From contig JANKKI010000026.1 of assembly GCA_025175665.1 (NCBI GenBank), positions 930,001-994,000 on the forward strand: 64,000 bases of DNA, read 5' to 3'. Position 1 is the stretch's first letter. The number at the start of each line of letters is the position of its first letter. The translations under genes were made by a program, and so were the position numbers. A model generated the notes under the pieces. It made no database searches, was not told where the DNA came from, and saw only the letters and a list, made by a program, of their open reading frames with translations. Shown here piece after piece: positions 51,551-63,617 of this stretch. Origin of the DNA: Cinchona pubescens. Its lineage: Eukaryota > Streptophyta > Magnoliopsida > Gentianales > Rubiaceae.

Positions 51551-54500
51551 TGTTGAATGGAACCCACTTTAAAGAATGAAAAGAGAACGTAATGATCGTT
51601 TTTGGTTGCATGGATCTAGACCTTGTGCTAAGGATTGAACAACCCATTCATCTTATAGATAATAGTTTCATAGAGGAAAAAAAGTATTATGAGAAGTGGG
51701 ATCGTTCAAATCGCATGAATCTTATGATCATGAAACGTGCAATTCCAAAAATATTCAAGGACGATATGTCCGAAAAGGCAATTGCCAAAGAGTTCCTTAC
51801 GAAAATTGAAAAGCGTTTTGTGAAAAACGATAAGGTTGAAACAAGTACGATTCTATTGAATTTGATTTCAATGAGGTATAAAGCAAAAGAAAATATAAGG
51901 GAATACATTCTAGAGATGTCTCTTCTTACTTCGAAACTTAAGGCACTAAAGTTAGAGCTGTTTGAGAACTTACTCATGCATTTGGTTTTGATATATTTTC
52001 CTGCACAATTCAATCAATTTAAGGTCAGTTATAACTATCAAAAGGATAAATAGTCTCTAAATGAGCTTATTTCTCATTGTGTACAAGAAGAGAAAGGGTT
52101 GAAGTAAGAAAAGATTAAAAGTTCTCACTTTGTAAGTACCTTTAAAGACAAAAATAAGAAAAGGAAAAGGATAAAGAAGTTGTGAGTGGTCCACTCCAAA
52201 AGAAACAGCAAAAAGAAACAAACTGAAGAATTTGATTGTTATTTTTGTAAGAATTTTGGACACATGAAAAAATATTGTACCAAATATCACACTTGGCCTG
52301 CAAAGAAAGGTATACTTCTCGCTTTGGTTTGTTCTGAGGTTAATCTAGCTTCAGTACCTAGACACATTTGGTGGATAGACTCTGGTGCTACTACTCACAT
52401 AAGTGTGTCTATGCAGGGTTGCCTGAATTGCAGAAAGTCGAATGATGCTGAAAGATTCATCTATGTGGGCGATGGCAAACCAGTTAAAGTTGAAACAATA
52501 GGAACTTTTAGGTTATTATTAAAAATTGGTTATTATTTAAATTTGAAAGAGATATATTGTACCGTCTTTTAGACAGAATTTGATTTTATTTCAGTTTTGG
52601 AGAAATACGGTTACTTTTGTTCATTTAGAAATAGTCGATTTAGTCTTTTTTTGAATTCAAATATTATTGATACTGATTTTTTGGCTTCTCGTGATAACCT
52701 GTATTTACTCAAAACTATTATTTATGTATATAATGAAACCTTGCATGTAAGTTCACGTGGTACTAAACGCAAATTAATCAATGAGAATTTTGCTTCACTT
52801 TGGCATAAGTGTTTATGTCATATATCTAAACAAAGAATTGAAAGATTTGTGTCAGATGGAATTCTTGATCCCCTTAATTTGCTAGACTTTTAAATTTGTG
52901 TTGAGTGTATTAAGGAAAAATAAACAAATATAAAGTGATTAGGTGCCAATAAATTTTCGGACGTCTTAGAAGTAATACATACAGATGTTTGCGGGCTATT
53001 CCCTACGGGTTCTTGGAGTAATCAACAATACTTTATTACATTCATAGACAATTTTTCTCGTTATGGCTACCTTTATCTAATTCGTGAGAAGTTTCAGTCA
53101 TTGGACATGTTCAAGGGTAAAGAATTAAGGCTGTCAGATCTGACCGTGGTGGTGAATACTATGGCAGATATGACGGATCAGGTGAACAACGTCCAGGACC
53201 TTTTGTTAAATTCCTAGAGGAATGTGGAATCCATCCCACAGTACACCATGCTGGGATCTCCTAGCATGAATGGTGTTGCTGAGAGACGAAACAGAACTTT
53301 AAAGGATATGGTGAGAAGTATGATTAGTCATACAACTTTACTAGATTCACTTTGGGGAGAGACATTAAAGACTGTAGCTTATATCCTTAATAGAGTTCCA
53401 ACTAAGGCAACGACTAAAACCCTCTATGAACTATGGATTGGCAAAAAACCTAATATAAAGCATTTACATATTTAGGGCTGTCCAACTGAGGTAAGGCCTT
53501 ATAGGCCAAATAAAAAGAAATTGGATTCGAAAACGGTCAGCACCTATTTTGTTGGTTATTCTGAACGGTTTTGGGGGTACAAATTTTATGATCTTATATC
53601 CAAATTCTTCTTTGAGACAGGAAATTTCTAATTCTTTGAGGATATTGAGTTTGGAGGGAGAGATAAAGTTATAGACTTTGTCTTTGAAGAAAATTTTATT
53701 TCTCTTCCTACGATTGTTGTTGACAATGATCAACCTTCTATTATGTCTCTAACATTGTTCAAGAAGTAATATCAGTATCACAAGGCAATGTTGAAAATAT
53801 TTCCCATCAAGAACAACACGAACAAACTCAACAATTTCAAGAACAAATGCCATTAAAGAGATCCACTAGAGAACGGAGAAGTGCGGTTTCGGATGATTAC
53901 ATCATATTTCTCCAAGAACATGAGGATAGCATTTGATTGGTGGAAGATGATCCAATCAACTTTCATTAAGTCACACATAGTGCTAATTCTCACAAGTGGA
54001 TTGATGCTATGAATGAGGAAATTAAATCCATGAAAGACAATGATGTTTGGAAACTCGTCACACTACCCGAAGGTGTGAAACTTATTGGTTGTAAATGGAT
54101 ATTTAAAACCAAAAGGGATTCAAAGAGTAATGTGGTGAGATATAAGGCACGTCTTGTCGCAAAGGGTTTTACTAAAAAATAAGGTATTGATTATAAAGAG
54201 ACTTTCTCTCCAATATCATCGAAAGACTTTTTTAGGATAATAATGGCTTTGAGTGGCACATTTTGACATTGAGTTACATCAGATGGATGTAAAGACTGCA
54301 TTTCTCAATGGTGCCATTGATGAGACCATTTATATGGTGCAATCGGAAAATTTTGTGTCCAAAAATACAAAGAATATGGTTTGTAAATTAAAAAAATTCT
54401 ACAGGCTCAAGCAAGCTTCTCGTTAATGGTATCACAAATTTTATCAAATTATCATCTCGTTTGGTTTTGAAATAAATTTGGTTGATGATTGTATATACTA

Positions 54501-55330
54501 CAAGTTTAGTGGGAGTAGGTACATTTTTTTGGTTTTATATGTTGATGATATATTGCTTACCAGTAACAATATAGGCTTATTGCATGAAACCAAAAGATTT
54601 CTATCACAAAAAATTGAGATGAAAGATCTTGGGGACTCCTCTTTTGTATTAGGAATTCAGATACATCGAGATCGCTCTCGAGATATTTTTAGATTATCAC
54701 AAAAGAACTATATCGAGAAGGTACTTAAGAGATTTTTCATACAAGATAGCAAAGCCAGGAGATACCCCTGTTGTTAAGGGAGAAAAATTCTCCGTCGCTC
54801 AGTGCCCTAAGAATGATTTTGAAAGTAAAAAAATGCAGAAGATTCCCTATGCTTTAGCAGTAGGAAGTCTGATGTATGCTCAAATTTGTACGCGTCCAGA
54901 TATAGCGTATATTATTCGGATGTTAAGCAGATATTTGAGTAATTCGGAAATGGTTCATTGGATAGCAGCCAAAAGGGTCATGCAGTTTCTTCAGAGAACA
55001 AAATATTACATGCTTATATATAGGAGATCGGATAAAGTAGAGATCATTGGGTATTCTGATTTTGATTTTGCTGGATGCCAAGACAGTCATAAATCCACTT
55101 CAGGCTATATTTATTTGCTTGCTGGTGGAGCTATCTCTTGAAAAAGTGTTAAACAAACACTCATAGCTACTTCCACCATGACAGCTAAATTTATGGCATG
55201 TTGTGAGACATCCAATCATGGAATATGGTTGCAAAATTTTATCACAGGATTGCGAATTGTGGATGATATCGTAAAAGACCACTTAAGTTATTTTGTGACA
55301 ATAAATCAATAATTTTATATTCTAACAATA
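51551..55330 (+). pseudogene. Copia gag-pol remnant
   Basis: Gag begins near 51551 (LNGTHFKEWKENV across a slip). The UBN2-type capsid runs to about 52110, and a zinc knuckle CX2CX4HX4C (CYFCKNFGHMKKYC) is at about 52238. Protease is marked by WWIDSGATTHIS (52371). A GAG-pre-integrase block LWHKCLCHISKQRIERF is at 52798, and integrase follows: HTDVCG, then FIDNFSRYGYLY, and ERRNRTLKDMVRSM at 53281. Reverse transcriptase runs from about 54030 (GCKWIFKTKRD, RYKARLVAKGFTK, QMDVKTAFLNG) to the catalytic LYVDDILLTSNN (54535). RNase H is at about 55050 (GYSDFDFAGCQDSHKSTSGY). In-frame stops and frameshifts recur throughout. Confidence 0.88.
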
Positions 55331-55964
55331 ATAGGATATCAACGAAATCTAAACACATAGACATTAAGTTTTTAGTTATTAAAGAAAGAGTTAAGAGTGA
55401 TAAGGTATTTATAGAGTATCTTGGTACGAATTCCATGATTGCGGATTCGCTTACTAAAGGATTACCACCCAAGGTCTTTCATGAGCACATTGTTCATATG
55501 GGTGTTATGTCTTTCGAGGATATTCAGAATTAGTGGGAGTTTGTATTCAATTTATATACTTTTATCTTTTAAGATACATCTTATGTTTATGTATATTTTT
55601 TGCAGAAATAAAGAATTCAGTTTTAGAAATAAAGTGTTCAGTTTATATTTCACTCTGACTTCATTTTCAATTTGATCTCTATAAAGAATAAAGTTGGACT
55701 AGTTGGAAATAAGCATGTTTAAGATCACATTGCATGTAATTTTTGTGCTACACATCCATACTTGATCTATGTCATGATTGATTGTGTTGATGTACGTGAC
55801 CAAGAATAAGTTTAGTTACGATTAATGTAACGAAAATCGTCTTGATCCTATATTGACATGATTAATAGACGAGATTGTTTGGGGATAACTATGGTCTTGA
55901 TGGCAAAAGGTTTTGAACTCATAAGGTTTTATGCAATAATATATATGTAGTCCAAGTGGGAGAA

Positions 55965-56465
55965 TGTTGAGTTTTGGACATTTACATATATATTAATTGT
56001 GTATTATGTGCTATCATAATTAATTGACATAATATAAAGTGATCTAATATAATTTAAGATAAATGATCTAAGTCATCTAATTAGTATGAAATTTTATGTG
56101 TAGATATCATTTCTTATTTTTTATGATAGGCAAAACTTGGAGAACAAGGAAAATATCTCTATATATAGGTTATGGTTCCCAAATTCTACATATGTTACTT
56201 TTCTTAACATCCCATCATCAGAAAAGTGATAACCCTATTCTCTAAAATATATAATAATTTGGAAGAGCCACAATATTCTAGTAAGAATCAAATCCGTATG
56301 CTCAAAAATCACATTCGGATATTTAAAAATAACATCAATTCTTATGGATTCAGATACGTTTCCGCATCTAATGTTTAATTTATATTTTTGATGATTAAAC
56401 ATGACGGATTCGAATTATGATAACGTTGATTGTCATGATATTAAAGTTAAGTTAGTATTCCAACA
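55965..56465 (+). repeat. 3' LTR of the Copia element
   Basis: 501 bp, from TGTTGAGTTTTGG to TTCCAACA, directly after the polypurine run. Confidence 0.88.
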
Positions 56466-56740
56466 CTACCTCATTTAATCCATGCATGGTGGCTGTGAAT
56501 CTTTGGAAGATGTTCATATTGTGTTTGATGAACGGTGCGGTTCCAAAAGTCCAAAGGTTTGCACGTGAGTACGTGACCCATTTTTCGTGGGCCAAATTGT
56601 CGTTGTTGCTAAACTTTCAACATAACGAAGTTATGGCAACTGATGACTTATTTTATTTTAGCTACATCAATTGAAAACTTCAAATCAACAAATCTCATGC
56701 GTGATGGTTGACGCAAAATTAGATAGAGATTTTAAAAATA

Positions 56741-56890
56741 GAAAAAATTTACAATCCCTTTTAGGGAATCATTCCTTTGTATTTATATAAGAGTTTGTAC
56801 AATATAACACTATGTGCTTTAAAAACTTATACTGTACAACTCCTTAAAACCAAGGGAATGGTTCCCTCAACAAGAGTGTAAAATTTCCCT
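56741..56890. mobile_element. Foldback MITE (dispersed family), copy
   Basis: Arms AATTTACAATCCCTTTTAGG and, inverted, AGAGTGTAAAATTTCCC. A GGGAATCATTCC / GGGAATGGTTCCC pair lies inside. Centre: TTTGTACAATATAACACT, then AAACTTATACTGTACAA. Confidence 0.65.
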
Positions 56891-57274
56891 TAAAATAATT
56901 ATAATAATAATAATAATTGAAGAACTTCATCAACACAATTGAAGTCCAGCATATTTTTAATTCTATCAACTCTTCAAGACTGTGTCTACCCCCAAAAAAA
57001 AGATTTTTTTTACGTTGTCAAAATGTGATAATGTTCGCATTCGAGGGAGGTCTTAAGTGGTGATGAATTTGAGCTCCAAAGTTGACTTGAAAACAGCTCT
57101 ATACGCCAACTTCAAAAAGGCCAGAGTTGCATATTTCTTAATGCTTTTTCTATATAATTACTCACACAGAACTACAACGCATTCACAATAGAGAAGATTA
57201 TTTTCCAATCTAAGACTGAAAAAACAAGAAAAAGAAAAGCTTGCTAGCTTTTATCTCATCATTTCTCTCTCAAG

Positions 57275-58450
57275 ATGATCCAAGGGTCCTCAAATTCTTC
57301 TTTGTTTCCCTAGTGGGCCACAAGGATTATCATTTTATGGTGTTTCTCATCATCAAGATGTTGTTGAAGCTGCTACTTCAGCTTCAGACACTCATTCAAG
57401 TTCTTTCTTATATAATCTGTCAATTCTCAAAGACAAGGTTCATCAAGTGCAAACTTTGGCTAGCATGTTTATATCCTCAGATCATAGCTGTCAAGCCCCC
57501 GAGTCAACGGCCATAGCAGTAGCTAGCATGGCTACGTTAATTCAAGAAATTATTGTTACTGCATCATCTATGATGTTCAATTGTCAACAGATGGCTCTTG
57601 GAGTTGGAGGTCCTTCAGAAAATAATAATAATGCAAACGTATCACATCACTATCACCGCGACGACAGCCATCCCCACGACCACGACCACGGTAACAATCG
57701 TGTTATGCATTTTGGAGAAAATAGAGAACAAAGTTTTTATTCAAATGATGCACTTGATTGGTATGGTGATAGCTATAATTCTAATAATTGTAGCGTTACG
57801 AGCATCTATTCGCAACCATACAATTAATGAAGTTGGAATTGGAAGAAAGGGATCATTAATGTCTCAAAAAAGTGAACCTAATGAAGGGTTGGAGAAGAAT
57901 TACTACGATATTGTTGAATTGGATGCTGCTGATATATTAGCCAAGTACACACATTATTGTCAAGTATGTGGTAAAGGGTTCAAAAGGGATGCCAATTTGA
58001 GAATGCACATGAGGGCTCATGGTGATGAATACAAGTCTAGTGCTGCTTTGAGTAACCCTCTAAAGAATAATATGAATATAAATGGTAAAGATGATCAAGA
58101 GGGGTTACCACTATTGCCTAGAAAATATTCATGTCCACATGAAGGTTGCAGATGGAATAAGAAACATGCCAAGTTTCAGCCACTGAAATCCATGATTTGT
58201 GTGAAGAATCACTATAAAAGAAGCCATTGTCCAAAGATGTATGTGTGCAAACGTTGTAACAGGAAACAATTCTCTGTGTTGTCAGATTTGAGAACTCATG
58301 AAAAGCACTAAGACTTGTGGTGATCTCAAGTGGCAGTGCTCTTGTGGCACCACATTCTCCAGGAAAGATAAGCTCATGGGACATGTTGCTTTGTTCGTGG
58401 GACATTCTCCAGCTATTAGTCCTATGGCAAAGATCGGGAAAGCAGATTAG
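57275..58450 (+). CDS. STOP1/STOP2-like C2H2 zinc-finger factor, intronless, with indels
   Basis: In Arabidopsis this family turns on genes for tolerance to low pH and aluminium. ATG at 57275 gives MIQGSSNSSLF. A conserved helical N-region follows (LSILKDKVHQVQTLASMFI), then VASMATLIQEII, a His/Asp-rich linker and LDAADILAKYTHYC. Finger 1 is CGKGFKRDANLRMHMRAH (about 57967-58020). A CPHEGCRWNKKH finger, KFQPLKSMICVKNHYKRSHC and CKRCNRKQFSVLSDLRTHEKH follow, and the last CSCGTTFSRKDKLMGH ends in ALFVGHSPAI. Frame slips near 57308, 57820 and 58310 are the only breaks; the order and length (about 390 codons) match the family. It sits about 800 bp right of the Copia element. Whether it is STOP1 or STOP2 type is not settled; its shortness favours STOP2. 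Confidence 0.9.
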
Positions 58451-58909
58451 AATGATAGGTAATTTGTAATGAATAATTTGTCCTCTCTATTTCCTGTAAA
58501 TTGTAATCGTTAATGTATGGATAGATGAATCCGCTACATACAATTGATTTCTAGCTAGATTTACGAGCAACTATTAGAGATATCCATTTTAATAGTTACT
58601 CTAAAACAAAATAAAATTTTCGGTACATATTACAGTATTGAGACAAAATATTGCGGCCATGATTATTTTGATTGATATCGACACTGACTCCGAATAAAGT
58701 TCTATGACATTTTCGACATTTTGATTCTTCGGGATGGTGCGAGGAATTCAGGGCTTGAATGAATCTATATCTTCTACTATATGCATGAAAAACTCAAATG
58801 TTTGTATAAGATTTTCTTGTACACTGTCAGGTAGCTGGAATATGACCGGTTGAGACCTGAATCTGCATGCCATTCAATAATTGTATAAGAAAGCAACTTT
58901 CAGAAGGCA
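58451..58909. other. STOP-like gene 3' region and spacer
   Basis: Probable 3' untranslated region, no further gene seen. Confidence 0.5.
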
Positions 58910-58918
58910 AATGACAAG

Positions 58919-59091
58919 GGAAAATATTTAGGTAGATCCGGTTTTTAGTTCCACCTGTAGATCCTGTGGTCAGGATTAAATTTTAAAGAATCTTGCTTAT
59001 ATCAACTGATGTCATAGATTTTTTAAGGTTTAATCCACACCACAAGATTTACAAGTGGAGTAAAAAAATTGAATTTACCTAAATCTTTGCC
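58919..59091. mobile_element. MULE-type MITE, 173 bp, perfect 9-bp target duplication
   Basis: AATGACAAG occurs exactly at 58910-58918 and 59092-59100. The inverted ends GGAAAATATTTAGG and GGCAAAGATTTAGG (read from the right) extend inward about 60 bp, through a CTCCACTTGTA-type block to GTGGTGTGGATTAAA. No coding. Confidence 0.85.
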
Positions 59092-59100
59092 AATGACAAG

Positions 59101-60228
59101 TATGATCCATTATTCAGTTACATTCAATAGTGTAGAGCAATATGAAAGGGATATGATTCTATGAAGTCCGGGCGTAGCGAGAACAAAATATCAGTAGAAG
59201 CAAGTTTATACATAATTTTAGGTCCTTATCATTGTACTCTAAATCTTATACTATACAAACATTTAAAACATATGATATTGTATTATATAAGTATTCAAAG
59301 TATAACAGTATGCTACTTTAATAAGACCATTATATTTTTACTAACTTTTATACTTTATTACTAATTACGTAAATGTAACTACATGCAAGTATTTTAATAA
59401 GAAATGAACCAGTATCACAATTTTAATACAAAAATAAGTAGATAATCAAAACATCAAAATGTATTAGTAGCAAATAACTTTCTTAGTTTTAGAAAATTCG
59501 TACATATCATCTTTATAAAATTGTTCCCAACATGTTCTCATATTCAGATATCATTTCACAATTTTTTTTTTTTGCATTTAATTAAATATAAATGATTATA
59601 TTAGGTGAAAAACAACAAACTAATACAAATTTTAATAAAAAAGTACATTTTCTTATTTAAAACAAAAACATTAACTTCTAAATGAAACAAAAAGTAAAAA
59701 TCATTACATGAAAGAATAACAAACAAATTTATCATTTATTTATGATTTACAGTAAATTAGTTATTTAACTAAATATGACAAAATTATATATTTAAAATCA
59801 TAAAAAGAACAATAATATAATTTTGTAGTTTGTAACTTTAAATTAGTTATGCTTGCTTAATTATTATGGAGAAAAAATGTATGTCTATTTGTTGAATTTG
59901 GTTGACTTCTTTTCTTTCTGAAGAATTTGGTAAAATTAAGGATAAAAAGAAAAAGTATTGATTGATAGATAATGGGCTTAAAAAGGGTTTTAACATATTG
60001 TAATTGTGTAATGAAATTATAGTTACATACTCTATATAATATGTAGAGTAGGATCAAGTAAGTTGTACAATATTAAAAACTTAAAACTAATATTGTAAAA
60101 TATCAATGAGGTGGAACTTTAGTTTTAATCAATTTTTCACACTACATATAATGCGTGTTTCCAAGGTGCCCCAGTCCCTCTGCCCCTGTATGAAGTAGTG
60201 TACTTTCTTAACGCCGCCCCCCCTAAAT
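59101..60228. other. AT-rich spacer
   Basis: No gene. A partial foldback-MITE copy lies at about 59225-59340 (CTTATACTATACAAACATTT, then AACATATGATATTGTATTAT). Confidence 0.45.
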
Positions 60229-60550
60229 ATGTAATTGAATTGAATATAGAAAAAGTCCCGTTCAAACTCCTTTGCCTGTTAGTTAAAACCGGAATAACTG
60301 AACTGAAAATATGAAGATCATAGTTATAATCAACTCAACAGACCGTACTTGTCTTAGTAAATCGGGTTCAATTAATCAACTCAACCAACCGTTTAGTAAA
60401 TCGAGTTGGGTTCGTAATTGGACTGAATAAAGAGAAAGACCCCCTCAAAACCTATTTGATCTGTCGATGAAAATTGGAACAACTGATCCAAGATTCGAAC
60501 TCAAATCACTACCTGGAAAGAGAACGTTCTGACCACCGAGACATTAGTAC
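60229..60550 (-). repeat. tRNA-derived SINE-like sequence, partly duplicated
   Basis: On the minus strand the head near 60546-60490 has an A-box-like TCTCGGTGGTCAGAA and a B-box-like GAGTTCGAATC. Behind it, a ~70-bp body block occurs twice (60239-60310 and 60420-60492; both share TGAATA.AGA.AAAG.CCC and GGAA.AACTGA). Too diverged to be a tRNA gene. Confidence 0.45.
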
Positions 60551-60622
60551 TAAATCCTTTCCTTTTATTTATATTAGTAAACTTTATCTTTACTCTTTTT
60601 TTCCGCTCTCAAATAAAATCAT

Positions 60623-60772
60623 GGGGAATTCTAGAGTCTTTTTTAAATAATCATTCTCTTAACTTTAAAATTTTGTACAGTACAAGCATTTAAAACACAT
60701 GATATTGTACTGTACAAGTATTTAAAGTACACCGGAATAATTCCTTAAAAGAAATTGTAAAATTTTCCTAAC
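60623..60772. mobile_element. Foldback MITE (dispersed family), best copy
   Basis: About 150 bp. Outer arms GGGGAATTCTAGAG and GAAATTGTAAAATTTTCC are inverted. Inside, TTTTGTACAGTACAAGCATT and GTACTGTACAAGTATTTAAA are related by both direct and inverted symmetry. Relatives near 25.9, 30.5, 34.8, 48.2, 56.8 and 59.3 kb. Confidence 0.7.
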
Positions 60773-62788
60773 ATCATAGTTATAACATTTTACAACTTTA
60801 TTTTCATAATAAAATTAAAGATTTTCAAAATAATAAGAAAATGGTATTTTTTTTAAAAACTTACTTTTGCAAACATAAGTTACCAAATAATAAAATATTT
60901 TTTGTAATTGTAAAATTTTATAAATTAGATATATCACAAGTTATCTAAACAAATAGACATTTTCTATACATTTGTTATACATCATTACACTACAAAAACC
61001 TACATTTTAGTCTATTTTGTCATAGTTTTTGAAAAATAATAATTCTAAATTTTTTATAGTAGATCAGAAAATTGATAAATATGTTTTATAAATTCTTTTC
61101 AACACATGTCTTGTATCTAATAATTTAAAATTACTATACAAACTAATAAAATAATATTATATTAATGACACACCGATTGAACCAATAACTTATCCATTAA
61201 ACCTGTAATCCATTGACCCACCTTCCTTGCGGCGTTTAATAACTATGTGAAAGATAATTACTCAAACAATCCATAATGTGGTCAATTTCAATTCCCAGTT
61301 CCAAGATTCAAGTATCTTAAAACAGTGCAGCGACAAAAGAATGCCTCTAATCAAATGTTCTACACACATTTTCTTGTACAAATGCAAAAACATTCTGCAT
61401 CAATTGGAATGAGTAGACTCTTGTGCCGAAAATTATTGCTTTCTACTAGCAAAAGTAAAATTCCATGAAAACAGATTATCTCTTCGGGTACGTTTGACGA
61501 TCAGGTCCAACATCATGCTAACCAGTGTTGATATAAGGTCCACAGAAGGTTGCCTGAGGTTGTAGAGGCATGGTTACAATGGTGTATTACTAAAGTTTTC
61601 AATTCATTAAATCATAGTTGTAAAAAAGGAATGATTTCTTTTATTTTTCTCATTTTATAGTAGTTTTCTTTAATTTTTGTCGTCATTGCAAGAAAGAGGT
61701 TGAAGCATGAAGGTGACTGACTACTCTTAAAACTCCACCCTCTAGACAGTTAAAAGCCATATAATAAAGCCACTCCACAAAATGAGTTTTAGTGCAAGCA
61801 AAATCTTATGACAATTATGGAAGTCCAAAAAGTGTGGCATATCTTCCAAGGTATTGAACTGTGTACCATTACAAATGTTATTTTTGTGTCAGGTTAAAAC
61901 CCTCAATGGTAAAACTTACATCCAATATCCCAAACAGTGGCACTTTGCATATAATCTGAGTAAAAATAAACAGGCATATTTGTTTGCATTCAGCAGAAAC
62001 ATAAGATAAATCAACCACCTCTGTACACACTCTCTATAAATGAACAATCAGAATACGCAACCTTAGCACATCAGAAACAAGAATTATCCTCCAAAACTAT
62101 ATGTTTGTAGGTTAGAAACTTAATCAATTTACTAATCAAGTGTATGTTATCTTTCCTTTGCATTTCAGTGGTCATGCAAGCTAAGAATAGTTCAAGGGAA
62201 CAATTGAGAGTAAGACAACCAAAATATTTACAAAACTCCATCTCTACTCTTATAAATGAAGGTCTAGTACTTACCTGTTGCAGTACAGGAAAAGTATCTA
62301 CCTGCACATACACAGATAGCGATTCTAAACTGACAAACCGAAAGGACAATGCATATCATGATGCCAGAACGTTGAAACAACACACACATTCAAACAAACA
62401 CAAGAAATACCCGAACAAAACAAAGCAACAAATCCATCGCAATCCAGCAAACACTAGTCGGCTCGTGATGCCAACAGAACTGCAGAAAGCAGCATAACAC
62501 TTGGATTTAAACCATTTGCAAAACATCCAAGCACCATTACTAAGTACCTTCCAACGACTATAGACTTCAAAAAACACTTCAACAAGGTTTCAACATCCAA
62601 AATACTCCAAAGTTAAGATTGTATGGCAGTACTAAAGTTTACATTTCCAACACATACTAAACATTTTCTAACAACACAAAACCACAATTGCATTTCACGT
62701 TTTAGTTCATTTCTAGAGGAAATGAAAGACAATATAGTATTTGTAAAGACGTTCAAGGATGCAACTGGATGACAACAGCAGCAATTGT
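60773..62788. other. Spacer and probable CKS1 3' region
   Basis: No second gene could be supported. The part next to 62788 should be the CKS1 3' untranslated region. Confidence 0.45.
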
Positions 62789-63617
62789 TCACTTTGCAAT
62801 CACACCCTGCTGAGCCTGATTCTCCTGCTGTTGCTGATAGTTGAGTGGCCTCCTGAAGAGCATGATGTGCGGCTCTGGACGGTGAATCGCACTAGTGGAC
62901 CCACCCCCGGCTCTGCTGGACCCCAATTGCTCTCCATTCATTCTAGTTCAACATCGAAGATCAAATAATTATCTAAATTTTAACTCTAGAAACTTCTGAA
63001 GCCATTCGATTTCGTATCATCAAATATCTTGTTTCCTAGAAACAGAATTAACTATTTTTCCTGTACTTATATCTATCAATTTTTATTTTTTTTTTTATGT
63101 ATATTAGTTCAAAATTAGAGAAATACAAGATCAACATTAATCAGCAAAACCTAATTTTTCAGTTAATTAGGTACAATTGTTTTTCTCTAAACAAAAAAAT
63201 AAATAAATAAATAACTTCATCCAATTTCATTTCAATCAAGCGAATATGAATAAATGAAAAAATCTAAACAAATTATAGTGCCTAATTCATCAAAAACGGT
63301 AAAAATGAACATCAAAACCCTAAGTAAATAAAATTCAAAAAAAAAAAAGAAAACGAAAATAACTTACTTCAGAGAGAAGCCGATTCTTCGGAAGCAATAT
63401 TTCGCCACATCAGGAGGAAGAATTACATGCCTGGAATTAATTTTTTTTAAATAAAAAAAAAATTGATTCTGAAATATCATTTAATTTTCCTAATATAATT
63501 TTTTTTAACAAAAAATTAAACGTAATTAAGTGAGAAAAATAACGGAATTGAATGGATAAATTACCTGTACTCGAATGTATCATCGAAGTACTTCTCGGAA
63601 TATTGGATCTGTCCCAT
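62789..63617 (-). CDS. CKS1: Cyclin-dependent kinase regulatory subunit CKS1 (3 exons)
   Basis: The small CKS protein docks on CDK-cyclin complexes and binds phosphothreonine on substrates, driving cell-cycle steps. Exons 63565-63617, 63368-63430 and 62789-62942, GT-AG. Exon 1: MGQIQYSEKYFDDTFEYR; exon 2: HVILPPDVAK; exon 3: NEWRAIGVQQSRGWVH, then AIHRPEPHIMLFRRPLNYQQ, the core beta-strands with the HxPEPHILLFRR signature, and a Gln-rich tail. Expected length is about 88 codons. Two frame slips (about 63396-63401 in exon 2 and 62891-62895 in exon 3) interrupt it; surrounding protein is nearly identical to plant CKS1, so error is likely. Start and promoter lie inside the window (right of 63617), with CT-rich leader sequence. 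Confidence 0.92.

Larger units (their letters stand above)
50012..56465 (+). mobile_element. Ty1/Copia LTR retrotransposon, decayed
   Basis: 5' LTR 50012-50523 and 3' LTR 55965-56465 are plainly homologous but carry many substitutions and small indels. Each begins TG and ends CA. Flanks GTACC and CTACC agree at four of five positions (target duplication). The primer-binding site TGGTATTAGAAC follows the 5' LTR, and a polypurine run AAGTGGGAGA precedes the 3' LTR. Order gag, protease, integrase, reverse transcriptase, RNase H identifies Copia. Frameshifts and stops break the polyprotein, so it cannot transpose by itself. Confidence 0.92.

Noticed and set aside
61490..61600. C-terminus-like MPLQPQATFCGPYINTG then stop on the minus strand
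   Set aside because: Only a short open stretch, with no matching upstream exons found; not enough to call a gene.
62071..62577. Overlapping ORFs on both strands left of CKS1
   Set aside because: No domains or splice-consistent extensions; better explained as the CKS1 3' region and spacer.
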